Below are positions 41,476 through 50,400 of a DNA stretch of 64,000 nucleotides, piece after piece. The translations under genes were made by a program, and so were the position numbers. Under the pieces are notes generated by a model, which saw only the letters and a program-made list of their open reading frames with translations, did not search any database and was not told the origin of the DNA. The DNA is from Paenibacillus daejeonensis DSM 15491. GTDB lineage: Bacteria > Bacillota > Bacilli > Paenibacillales > Paenibacillaceae. Every line of letters begins with the position of its first letter. Position 1 is the first letter of the stretch. The DNA lies in the NCBI RefSeq assembly GCF_000378385.1, contig NZ_KB899667.1, positions 62,001-126,000 on the forward strand, read 5' to 3'.

Positions 41476-42816
41476 ATGGGGAAATATTTTGGAACCGATG
41501 GCGTCCGCGGCGTAGCAAATCGTGAGCTGACACCAGAGCTGGCTTATAAAATCGGACGCTGCGGCGGTTATGTGTTGGCAGGAGAGGCTGACAAGCCGAA
41601 GGTCGTCATCGGTCTGGATACGCGGATCTCGGGTCCGATGCTGGAGGCCGCGCTGGTCGCGGGTCTTCTCTCAATCGGCGCCAGCGTGATCAAGCTGGGT
41701 GTCGTCTCGACACCGGCAGTGGCTTATCTGACTCGCGAGCTGGGTGCAGCGGCGGGTGTGATGATCTCGGCCTCGCACAATCCGGTGGAGGATAACGGCA
41801 TTAAATTTTTCGGTGGTGACGGCTTCAAGCTCTCCGATGACACCGAGCTGGAGATCGAGCGGCTCATGGACACCGTAGCGGATGCCCTGCCGCGCCCAGA
41901 GGGCGGCGAGCTCGGCACAGTGACCGTGCTGGAGGATGCGAAGGAGCGTTACCTGAGCTTCCTGAAGACGACGATTAATCATCGGTTTGATGGACTCAAG
42001 ATTGTCCTCGATTGTGCGCACGGCGCGGCCTATGAGCTGGCACCGGCTGTGTTCGCGGAGCTGGGCGCTGAGATTATTACAGTAGGTGCCGAGCCAGATG
42101 GTCTCAATATTAACGATGGCGTGGGCTCGACACATCCGGAGTACCTGCGGGAGCAAGTGCTGACGCATGGCGCAGACCTGGGCTTGTCCTTCGATGGCGA
42201 TGCCGACCGGCTGATCGCGATCGACGACACGGGTGCCGAAATCGATGGCGACTTTATTCTCTGCATCTGCGGCGACGCCATGAAGCGCGCTGGCAAGCTG
42301 AACGAGGATACCGTTGTTACCACGGTTATGAGTAACATTGGCTTCTTCAAGGCAGCCGAAGGGCTGGGGTTGCACACGGCCAAGACGGCTGTTGGCGACC
42401 GCTACGTCATGGAAGAAATGCGTCGCGGCGGCTTCAACCTGGGAGGCGAGCAGTCCGGCCATATGATTTTCCTCGACTACAACACCACAGGTGATGGCAT
42501 CCTGACGGCGTTGCAGCTCGTTGACACCCTGGTCGACAGCGGCAAGAAGCTGAGCGAAGCCAAGACGCTGATGAGCAAGTACCCGCAGGTGCTGGTGAAC
42601 GTCCGCGTCGCCGACAAGAGCCTGTTCAAGGGCAATGTCGCCATCGACGAGGCAGTAGCTGCAGTGGAGGCAGAGCTGGGCAACGACGGCCGCGTGCTGG
42701 TGCGCGCTTCCGGTACGGAGTCGCTGATCCGCGTTATGGCGGAGGGGCCGGACAAGGACGTCATTGAGAAGTACGTACAACAGATCGTTGACGTCGTCAA
42801 AGCTCAACTGGGTTAA
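41476..42816 (+). CDS. glmM: Phosphoglucosamine mutase GlmM
   Basis: 446 residues, normal family length. It converts glucosamine-6-phosphate to glucosamine-1-phosphate for UDP-GlcNAc and so for peptidoglycan. [14 protein letters not shown] at the start, phosphoserine loop [20 protein letters not shown] (Ser about 100), metal loop [12 protein letters not shown] and sugar loop [10 protein letters not shown] are intact; the phosphate-binding [12 protein letters not shown] closes the protein. The ATG at 41476 is chosen over upstream in-frame codons because AAAGGAG lies 10 bases before it. Third gene of the cdaA operon; GlmS, the enzyme before it in the pathway, is encoded downstream. Confidence 0.95.
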   Translation: MGKYFGTDGVRGVANRELTPELAYKIGRCGGYVLAGEADKPKVVIGLDTRISGPMLEAALVAGLLSIGASVIKLGVVSTPAVAYLTRELGAAAGVMISASHNPVEDNGIKFFGGDGFKLSDDTELEIERLMDTVADALPRPEGGELGTVTVLEDAKERYLSFLKTTINHRFDGLKIVLDCAHGAAYELAPAVFAELGAEIITVGAEPDGLNINDGVGSTHPEYLREQVLTHGADLGLSFDGDADRLIAIDDTGAEIDGDFILCICGDAMKRAGKLNEDTVVTTVMSNIGFFKAAEGLGLHTAKTAVGDRYVMEEMRRGGFNLGGEQSGHMIFLDYNTTGDGILTALQLVDTLVDSGKKLSEAKTLMSKYPQVLVNVRVADKSLFKGNVAIDEAVAAVEAELGNDGRVLVRASGTESLIRVMAEGPDKDVIEKYVQQIVDVVKAQLG

Positions 42817-42888
42817 GGAACCATTCCCCATAAGGGCCTGCTGCTGCAGTTTGGCTGCGGTGGCGGGCATGTTCCTTGGGTTTTTGGG
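42815..42888 (+). terminator. Possible terminator of glmM
   Basis: AAGGAAC just after the stop pairs with GTTCCTT about 50 bases on, followed by GGGTTTTT. The intervening stem is imperfect. Confidence 0.4.
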
Positions 42889-42926
42889 GCAGGTGGGTGT
42901 ATATGTGGTGCTGGGGCAATGAACAC

Positions 42927-43100
42927 GAAATTTCGTGCTTATTTAAGGCCTTGCGCCGATTTTGGCTCAATAAGCATGAATTTTCGAGTTTAATTCGTGC
43001 TTTTGGCTGAAATTGCTCAAATGTATATGAAATTTCGTGTTTATTTTGTTACCGGAGTTGCAATTGCTCTCGTAAACGCGATTTTTCGTGTTCGTCTGAT
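42927..43100 (+). repeat. 51-bp tandem repeat array B
   Basis: GAAATTTCG or close variants begin at 42927, 42978, 43029 and 43080, each exactly 51 bases apart. Units share a G(T/C)TTA(T/A)TT block, and a later TTGCTCAA(A/T) block in the second and third, matched as GGCTCAATAAG in the first. As in array A at 2272-2400, the last unit has GATTTTTCG and then decays. Same orientation as array A. Confidence 0.75.
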
Positions 43101-43206
43101 GCAGAGAGTGATGGGGGTGCGTTTGATGTCTAGCCCAATGGTTTAAGTAAAATGGTGTGCGTGAGATGGGTGCGAACGCATTTTGCTGGGAATGGATGTC
43201 GAGTGG

Positions 43207-43235
43207 TTGCAAGTTGGCATGAAAATGAATATGAT
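43207..43235 (+). promoter_or_regulatory. Promoter of glmS
   Basis: TTGCAA (43207-43212), exactly 17 bases, TATGAT (43230-43235). Start near 43242, about 45 bases before the ribozyme cleavage site. Confidence 0.6.
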
Positions 43236-43284
43236 AGGAAGTATCATTCTAGAGGAGAGCGAGGATCGGGGTTGTTATTGCATC

Positions 43285-43455
43285 ACAAGCGCCAGAGCTT
43301 GCATACGGGATTGGCACGGAGAAGGATTGCATCCCAAGCAAGCTGACGAGGTGGAGGTGTTCGGATTGTTCGGCGGGGACCTCCCGGTAGACGCATTCTA
43401 CCGTAAGCTGCAGCTTCAAAACGACACGGGTGACCGGTCGTACAAAGGCGCAGCA
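43285..43455 (+). promoter_or_regulatory. glmS ribozyme riboswitch (self-cleaving, glucosamine-6-phosphate)
   Basis: The conserved core is present in order: AAGCGCCAGAGC at the cleavage site (between 43288 and 43289), pairing arms AGCTTGC and GCAAGCT, then GACGAGGTGGAGGT, GTTCGGCGGGGACCTCCCGG, and the downstream P3-P4 arms ending near ACAAAGGCG. Bound glucosamine-6-phosphate makes it cleave, after which RNase J1 degrades the message, lowering GlmS. The 3' edge is approximate. Confidence 0.88.
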
Positions 43456-44002
43456 GAATGTTTGTTTCAGTGTGCGTTAGTACACAACTAATCAGTAACC
43501 AGACACCAGTGAGGCTCGATTAGATGGACGTGCGCTTTAAGTAGGCATGAGTCCGGCAACCTTACTTTCGTATGGTATGGTGTGCTGGCTGTAACGCTCG
43601 TGAGAGAGCTTATTTTGTGTTGTGAAAGTAAGTGTGGAACTAATGCTTGGGAGAAGACCTTAGCTGGGGGTTTTCAGCCCAATGGGCTATTGTTGAAACA
43701 ATAAGCTTGCTGGCAAGCATTACATTTATGATTGGCTGTTTTGGGCCGAATCAGCTCTGTGTTGAGCGTAAACGGACCATTATCGGTCGAACGGTTATAT
43801 TTTTCTATTCATTTTTCAGGACGTGACGTCCTGCTATTAAATATTCCTGAATGTCCACGATGCCGATAGGTCATCGGAGAGGTCAAAGGCTTTTCACCTT
43901 GACGTATACGTTCGGGAAAAAACCACATACACCTTGAACCGCATGTTCTATAGGCAGCCGTAGGCGGTAGGGAAAATATCCCTTACGGAGGTCTGTATCA
44001 TT
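43456..44002 (+). other. Long glmS leader between ribozyme and coding start
   Basis: About 550 bases without a convincing gene. Visible structure: an ATTGTT-GA-AACAAT hairpin followed directly by GCTTGC-TG-GCAAGC (near 43692-43718), the perfect palindrome AGGACGTGACGTCCT (43818-43832), and CCGAT/ATCGG near 43865. No near-consensus promoter close to glmS was found, though a weak one cannot be excluded. GGAGGT lies 10 bases before the glmS ATG. Confidence 0.5.
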
Positions 44003-45835
44003 ATGTGTGGAATCGTAGGCTATATCGGAGCTCGCAATACGCAGGAGATCCTGCTTGAAGGTTTGAAGAAGTTGGAGTATCGCGGTTATGACTCGGCGGG
44101 CATTGCGGTATTTACATCGAATGGTTTGTCGGTGAGCAAGTCGAAGGGACGTCTGGCTATTCTCGAGGAGAAGCTTGAAGGCGCGCCACTGGAAGGTTCG
44201 GCAGGCATCGGTCATACTCGTTGGGCGACACACGGTAAGCCGTCCGACACCAACTCACATCCTCATACGGATATGACGACCAAATTCTCGGTTGTGCACA
44301 ACGGCATCATTGAGAACTATTTGGAGCTGAAGGAAGAGCTGAGCTTGTCTGGTGTGAACTTCGTCTCCGAGACGGACACCGAGGTTATTTCGCACCTGAT
44401 CGCTTCCGTCTATGAAGGCGACATCGTGCAAGCTGTACAACGTGCAGTCAAGCGCATGCGCGGTGCTTTCGCACTGGGCGTATTGACAGAGCATGAACCG
44501 GATCGTTTGGTGGCTGTACGTTATGCAAGTCCGCTTGTTATCGGATTGGGCGACGGGGAGAACTTTATCGGTTCGGATATCCCGGCAATCCTCGAGCATA
44601 CACGCAATGTCTACATCCTCGATGACGGCGAAATGGCGATTCTGACACGGGATGGTGTCGAACTGCTGACGACCGAGGGCGAAAGTATTTCCAAGGAAAT
44701 ATTCCATGTCGATTGGGACCTGATGACGGCAGAAAAGGCCGGATACGATCACTTCATGTTGAAAGAGATCTATGAGCAGCCTAAGGCTTACCGCGACACC
44801 ATGCGCGGACGCATCTCCGATGATGGTCAAGAGATTGTGCTCAAGGAGATCGGCATGACGCCAGAGCAGATCAAAGGAATCAACAAGATTCACATCGTTG
44901 CTTGCGGTACGGCATATCATGCGGGTTTGGTCGGCAAGTCGGTCATTGAGTCACTTGCTCGGATTCCGGTAGAAACCGATGTCGCATCAGAGTATCGGTA
45001 CCGCAATCCAATCATCACACCGGAAACGCTTGTTATCGTGGTCAGCCAATCCGGTGAGACGGCCGATACACTGGCTGCACTACGTGAGGCGAAACGTTGC
45101 GGTGCACGTGTCCTGGCCATCACCAACGTTGTGGGCAGCTCCGTCTCCCGTGAGGCAGATGACGTTATTACCACATGGGCGGGTCCGGAGATCGCAGTCG
45201 CTTCGACAAAGGCTTACACGTCGCAGTTGATCGCTTTCTATCTGGTAGGTCTGTACATGGCTCAAACGATTGGTACTCGCAATGCGGATTGGATTAGCAG
45301 TGTGACCGCTAAGCTGCAGCAATTGCCAGAGCAAGTGGAGGCGATTCTGGATCAGGCAACTGTGCTGAAACAGATCGCAGAGACCTTGGCGCGCCACAAC
45401 AGCCTGTTCTTCATCGGCCGCGGCCTCGATTTTGCTGTCGCCCAGGAAGGCTCGCTGAAGCTGAAGGAGATTTCGTACATCCACTCCGAAGCTTATGCGG
45501 CAGGCGAACTGAAGCATGGCACCCTGGCGCTGATCGAGGAAGGTACGCCGGTCATCGCGTTGGTGACCCAAGAGGAGCTGGCCGAGAAGACGATCAGCAA
45601 CGTCAAGGAAGTCAAAGCGCGCGGCGCTCACGTCCTCGGCGTTACCAACGAGAGCAACCAGCACGAGGTCGCGAAGTCCGTCGATGAAGTCTTCGCTATC
45701 CCGAACACGCTGACGCTGCTGACTCCTGCGCTGTCGGTAATCCCGCTACAGCTCGTAAGCTACTACGCTTCGCTGGCTCTGGGGCATGATGTCGATAAGC
45801 CAAGGAATTTGGCGAAGAGTGTGACTGTGGAGTAG
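44003..45835 (+). CDS. glmS: Glutamine-fructose-6-phosphate aminotransferase GlmS
   Basis: 610 residues. It makes glucosamine-6-phosphate from fructose-6-phosphate and glutamine, the entry step of amino-sugar and cell wall synthesis. The N-terminal Ntn glutaminase begins MCGIVGYIG with Cys2 as nucleophile; TRWATHG and HNGIIENY form its pocket. Two SIS domains follow (about 285-425 and 455-590) with SQSGETADTLAALR and the C-terminal KPRNLAKSVTVE. Controlled by the upstream ribozyme. Followed by a clear terminator, so monocistronic. Confidence 0.97.
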   Translation: MCGIVGYIGARNTQEILLEGLKKLEYRGYDSAGIAVFTSNGLSVSKSKGRLAILEEKLEGAPLEGSAGIGHTRWATHGKPSDTNSHPHTDMTTKFSVVHNGIIENYLELKEELSLSGVNFVSETDTEVISHLIASVYEGDIVQAVQRAVKRMRGAFALGVLTEHEPDRLVAVRYASPLVIGLGDGENFIGSDIPAILEHTRNVYILDDGEMAILTRDGVELLTTEGESISKEIFHVDWDLMTAEKAGYDHFMLKEIYEQPKAYRDTMRGRISDDGQEIVLKEIGMTPEQIKGINKIHIVACGTAYHAGLVGKSVIESLARIPVETDVASEYRYRNPIITPETLVIVVSQSGETADTLAALREAKRCGARVLAITNVVGSSVSREADDVITTWAGPEIAVASTKAYTSQLIAFYLVGLYMAQTIGTRNADWISSVTAKLQQLPEQVEAILDQATVLKQIAETLARHNSLFFIGRGLDFAVAQEGSLKLKEISYIHSEAYAAGELKHGTLALIEEGTPVIALVTQEELAEKTISNVKEVKARGAHVLGVTNESNQHEVAKSVDEVFAIPNTLTLLTPALSVIPLQLVSYYASLALGHDVDKPRNLAKSVTVE

Positions 45836-45855
45836 GGTACTAAATAAAGTCAACA

Positions 45856-45905
45856 AGTCGAGTTGAACGCAGAGACGTATTCCTGCATTCACTCGACTTT
45901 TTCTT
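45856..45905 (+). terminator. Terminator of glmS
   Basis: AGTCGAGT with GAA and GCAG pairs with CTGC, TTC and ACTCGACT, then T-rich sequence. Confidence 0.85.
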
Positions 45906-46042
45906 TTCTTCGCGCTGATATCATTCTTTATTGTTGAGAAATTGTTCGCATTTTCATAATGTTGGAAGTTCAGAAAACTGTTTGAATTTAATTGAGGAAA
46001 CCTTCCTTGGGTTTAGTATTATAAAATTAGGAGGGGATTCCA

Positions 46043-46717
46043 ATGAAGAAGTCAATTGCCATTATGATGTTCTTTATTCTAATCGTTATAGGTTGTGAAG
46101 AACCAACCATTACGGACCTACTCACTCAAGAGGTGCCCGAAACCGTTGAAATGAATGAAAATCTAATCGCGGTCGAACATCATAATGATGGAATGGCACG
46201 TAGCAACTTAGAATACATCTCCAAAGACCGAGGGGAGATCGCTGTCGACCCAAATTATTTCCAACAGAATGACATTAAGCGTGGCGATGTAATCTATTAT
46301 AAAACCCCAACCATAGAAAAGAGCGAATATTCCCATTTAAATCTGCCTGAGTACAATATTACAAGGGTGATCGCCCTCCCAAATGAAGAAATTGAAATCA
46401 AAAAAGGTCAAGTCTATATTAATGATAAAAGGTTAGATACGTTCTATGGTAAGGCTCTTAGTTGGGGACTCGAAGAAGAAGAGTATTTTAAGACCCTTAA
46501 TAAGCCAGGTTCAGGACAGTGCGATGAATCATGCATGAAGGCAATGAAAGACTACTTTAACATGGAAATGGATAAGGTTAACGTGCCTGAAGGACATCTC
46601 TTTGTTATGGGCGATACCTGGTGGAGAAGTATAGATAGTCAAATTTATGGACCTTTACCTGTTGATAATATCAAGGGGAAGGTGCTTGGATATGCTGGGC
46701 ATACTTCCTCGAATTAG
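46043..46717 (+). CDS. Lipoprotein resembling signal peptidase I, probably inactive
   Basis: 224 residues. A lipoprotein signal (ILIVIGC, Cys18) is followed by a domain with the late motifs of S26 signal peptidases: RVIALPNEEIEIKKGQVYINDKRLD and VPEGHLFVMGDTWWRSIDSQIYGPLPVDNIKGKVLGY. The catalytic Ser of the usual SMxPT box is not found (the aligned area reads DGMARSN) and the general-base Lys before RVI is Thr (NITRVI). It thus seems a pseudoenzyme held on the outer membrane face. RBS AGGAGGGG precedes the ATG. The next gene, 42 bases on, may be its partner. Function unknown. Confidence 0.7.
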   Translation: MKKSIAIMMFFILIVIGCEEPTITDLLTQEVPETVEMNENLIAVEHHNDGMARSNLEYISKDRGEIAVDPNYFQQNDIKRGDVIYYKTPTIEKSEYSHLNLPEYNITRVIALPNEEIEIKKGQVYINDKRLDTFYGKALSWGLEEEEYFKTLNKPGSGQCDESCMKAMKDYFNMEMDKVNVPEGHLFVMGDTWWRSIDSQIYGPLPVDNIKGKVLGYAGHTSSN

Positions 46718-46759
46718 ATTGGAATGTTTTGGAGGCGGATCGGAAGGGAGTAGCGGCTA

Positions 46760-47038
46760 ATGGCTAATAAAAAGGTTTTTATTATTCTAATTATGATTTG
46801 GATTACAGCTTTAACCATATGGGCAGTTAGCAGCGTGACTTCAATAATGAGCAACCTGAATTCAGTCCATGTTTCTGGAATACCCCATTATCCGGTAGAT
46901 GAGACCATTTCCACAGTGCGAATGGATGAGAATACGGTCTGGGTTATTAATGCAAATAGCCACTATATTAAGGTGATCACTAGAGATGAAGAAGGCTTCA
47001 AGATTACAGGTTCTGAAATGCAATTTCAGGAAAACTGA
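46760..47038 (+). CDS. Small single-pass membrane protein, unknown
   Basis: 92 residues with one N-terminal hydrophobic helix (KVFIILIMIWITALTIWAVSSV, about 5-26) and an outside portion of about 60 residues containing a short beta pattern (ENTVWVINANSHYIKVITRDEEGFKITG). GAAGGGAG precedes the ATG. Its AT-rich codon use resembles the preceding lipoprotein gene rather than the GC-rich flanking genes, and the two probably form one small operon. No family recognised. Confidence 0.6.
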   Translation: MANKKVFIILIMIWITALTIWAVSSVTSIMSNLNSVHVSGIPHYPVDETISTVRMDENTVWVINANSHYIKVITRDEEGFKITGSEMQFQEN

Positions 47039-47173
47039 GCTCTATAAGAAATCCGATTAAAAATGAGCTAACGGGTTGGATACTCCAACCTAGTTCGAAA
47101 GCTGACGATTTATCCAACCCCAGAACCGAGTCAAATGAACAACACCAGTTGAATAGGCATTTTCAATATACTC

Positions 47174-47224
47174 AAAAGCCGACAGATTTCAGGTATTCAC
47201 CTGAAGTTAGATCGGCTTTTTCCC
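47174..47224 (+). terminator. Terminator before the mannan region
   Basis: AAAAGCCGA and TCGGCTTTT form the outer stem, TTCAGGT and ACCTGAA an inner one, with T residues after. Confidence 0.8.
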
Positions 47225-47329
47225 TCTTTTCCTCAGTTATCTTTTTGACACGTTCCCCGATTTTTCACTGTTACGTCTTATTCATTTAAATTTCAACAAA
47301 ATTAAACTTTGATTTATAATTGAATTATG

Positions 47330-47358
47330 TTGATTTTTGTTTAAGGTAATGTTAACAT
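47330..47358 (+). promoter_or_regulatory. Promoter of the GH5 gene
   Basis: TTGATT (47330-47335), 17 bases, TAACAT (47353-47358). The start site would fall at the cre-like site that follows. Confidence 0.4.
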
Positions 47359-47364
47359 TCACAA

Positions 47365-47379
47365 ATGTAAGCGTTTATA
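47365..47379 (+). promoter_or_regulatory. cre-like site upstream of the GH5 gene
   Basis: ATGTAAGCGTTTATA agrees with WTGNAANCGNWNNCW except at one position and overlaps the expected start site, suiting CcpA repression. Confidence 0.6.
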
Positions 47380-47403
47380 TTGGGTGAGAGAGGGGAACGA
47401 AGT

Positions 47404-50400
47404 ATGAGGATGGGAAGGGCATCGAGACAGCCATTGGCTTTTGTACTCGTTATTGCGCTCCTTCTTGGTGCGGTAGCGCCGGCTTGGGGAGCGTGGAACG
47501 GGACAGCCATGGCTGCAGGGGACAATTTGATGATGAACGGCGATTTTGAAACCGGTGATTTGGGGGGATGGAACGCAGGCGGCAATGATAAGTTTAAAGT
47601 GAATGATCAGGTAGTGCATGGTGGCAGCTACGCGTTGGAAATCGGCGGACCTCAACATTGGAACGGGATTAAATCCACCGTATCCGTCAAGCCTGACACC
47701 GACTATACGTTAACCTTTTACGGAAGAGGGGCGGGCGGTGCGGCTTACAAGGTACTGCAAGCATCAGATGAAGCGACCCTTGCCGAGAATTACACGGGGG
47801 CGCACACGGATTGGAATCTGTACACACTGCCTTTCAACAGCGGATCCAATACGGCCATTATCGTCTATATTTCGGATGCAGGCGGAGTAGCCTATTACGA
47901 TGATTTTTTCATTGGCGGAGGCCTAATTGAAACGGATGTGCCGGAAGCGAGCGGCGCTCTCATCGCGGGAGACGCCAGAGTAACCGGCATACTGACAGGA
48001 TCCTTTGATTACATCCATGCAGGTGGAAAAGCGGAAGGTCACTCCATGTATCAGTGGCTGCAAGCGGATACGATGGACGGAGAATTCACCCCTATCCCAA
48101 GAGGTTGGGGAAAGACATTTACGCTAACAGATTCGCAGGAGGGCAAGTACGTCCAGCTCAAGGTGACGCCAGTGGACGTATCAGGCGTGGCTGGGAAAGA
48201 GCTAGTGTCGGCAACGACGATTGGACCGATCACCAAAGCCGAAGCAAACGATCGGCTCGGACTACGGCTCCGTGAGGCGCAGACCGAGTTGGCAAGCGCA
48301 ATAGCGGGAGACGAGTACGGTCAATATCCGCAAGAAGCTATCGACAGCTTTACGTCGGTAGTATCGGCGAACGAACGCGGGTATAACAACGGCTCGGGTA
48401 CCAACGAGGATGTGGAGCAACTCGAAGCGGCTATGAACACCTTCGAAGAAGCCAGAGTCAAGAAGGCATCCGCGTTTGAGCGCTTCATCACGGCAGAAGG
48501 CACGAAGTTAATGGACGGAAGCGAAGAATTAAGATTTGTGTCGTTTAACTATCCAGGTGCTCTATACAACGAGGATGAGGAAGGCGGCATCATGCCGACC
48601 ACGTTCGAGCAGGAGGATGCGATCCGCACGGCTGTCCAGACAGGCGGCAAGGTGCTCAGAACCTATACGCTGACCGTCCGTGACAAAGCGGATTCGCCCG
48701 ACAAGCTGCGGCATATCGACGGACCGGGCATGCTGAACGACGAAGCGTTTCGTTCAATGGATAAGTTGTTGGAGCTGGCCAACGAGCACGGCGTGCGACT
48801 AATCATTCCGTTTATTGATAACTGGGATTGGCCGCCGGGCGGTATTACAGACTTTGCTCACTTCCGCGGGAAGGAGCGTATGGACTTCTATACCGATCCC
48901 CAATTAATCGAAGACTTCAAGCTGGTCATCGAACAAGTGATGAATCGGGTCAATACGTACACTGGTGTGCGCTATAAGGACGATCCGGCGATTCTGGCCT
49001 GGGAGACGGGTAACGAGCTCATGGTAGCTCCGGCGTGGATGTCGGAAATCGCGGCGTTCTACAAGAGCGTCAATACCAAGCAGTTGCTCGTGTCAGGCAA
49101 CCAAATGGAGCTGCCGCACTTCTACCGAAATATTACGCTGGAAGCGCTCGCCGATCCCAATATTGATATCGTAAAGAGCCATTATTATGAAGGCAATTAT
49201 ACAAACCATGTCCGCTCCGACAAGGCACTCGCAACGGCCTCTGGAAAACCGTTCTTCGTCGGGGAGTTCGGCTTCAAACCGACTACGGAAGTTGTCTCTA
49301 TGCTAGATGAGGTCATCTCCGGCGGTACTTCCGGGGCGTTAATCTGGAGCTTGCGACCGCACAGCGCCAAGGGTGGATTTATCAGGCACAGCGAATACGA
49401 GGTCGGAGGAATATTATACCGAGCCTATCATTGGCCAGGTATGCCGTCGGGCGACTATCAGGACGCGACCAACCTGTTGCAGGTCGTGTACAACAAAGCC
49501 TATCAGATTCAAGGCTCTGCTGTGCCGCCGATGCCGATCCCGACGCCGGCTCCTGTTCTGTTGGATACGGATTCCGTCACCAGACTAGGATGGCTCGGTT
49601 CGACGGGAGCCAGTTCCTACACGGTGGAAAGAGCGGAGCAGGTAAGCGGACCTTGGACCGTTATCGGTACAGGTGTACTGGATGATGTGGAGCCGGGAGA
49701 GAATATGTTCGCGGATATGACAGCGGTGACGGGCAAGCCATACTATTACCGCGTCAAAGGGTTGAATGTCAGCGGCGAGAGCCCGTATTCGCAGCCGCTT
49801 GGCCCAATAACGGCACAGTACGTGCTCGAAGACGACCGCTCAGACGAATCCCGAGTATATTATTCAGAGCCGGGAGCGGTCGTGTACCGGACGCCGAGTG
49901 CGATCAAGGATGTGGAAGTGACCGCCTCGGTATCGGGCACTGGTGCCTTCGGGTTCCAAGTATCAGATGATGGCATCACCTATGAGGAAGTTGAACCCGA
50001 GCGAAGCGGGAACCATTATTCGTGGCAAGCGCCTGCTGGTTCATCGTTTAACCACCTTAAAATTATCTATCCGAATCAAAGCACAACTGATGGGACACTG
50101 TCCCGCGTGGTCATTGAATACGTCGGCGACGGATCTACGCTGACGCCGGTCCAGCCGCTACTGACATCCGGTGTGCTGAATGACCGAATGGATCATTTCA
50201 ACGCCATTTTTTACCGCGAAGGGAATCTGACCTTCGAGACGGAAAACCCTGAGCTGTATGGGGGAGATGCATCCCGCTTGGTGCGCGAGGATGCTGGAGA
50301 GGCGTTTGTCGTCTACCGGACGCAGGGAGAGATGAAGGCACTCAAGCTGGAAGGGTATTATGCATCCGAACCGGGAGCGGCTGGATCATTCCGCTTCTAC

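Larger units (their letters stand above)
47039..47403 (+). other. AT-rich intergenic region before the mannanase gene
   Basis: 365 bases without a gene. It holds a GGTTGGA-TAC-TCCAACC hairpin lacking a T-run (47074-47090), a terminator at 47174-47224, and the promoter and cre-like site of the downstream gene. Confidence 0.6.

Noticed and set aside
42927-43100. CRISPR-like array
   Set aside because: The 51-base units are degenerate along their length and show no identical repeats with unique spacers; no cas genes are in the window.
43183-43491. 102-codon frame upstream of glmS
   Set aside because: It covers the glmS ribozyme core, whose conserved RNA segments explain the sequence; the peptide shows no family features.
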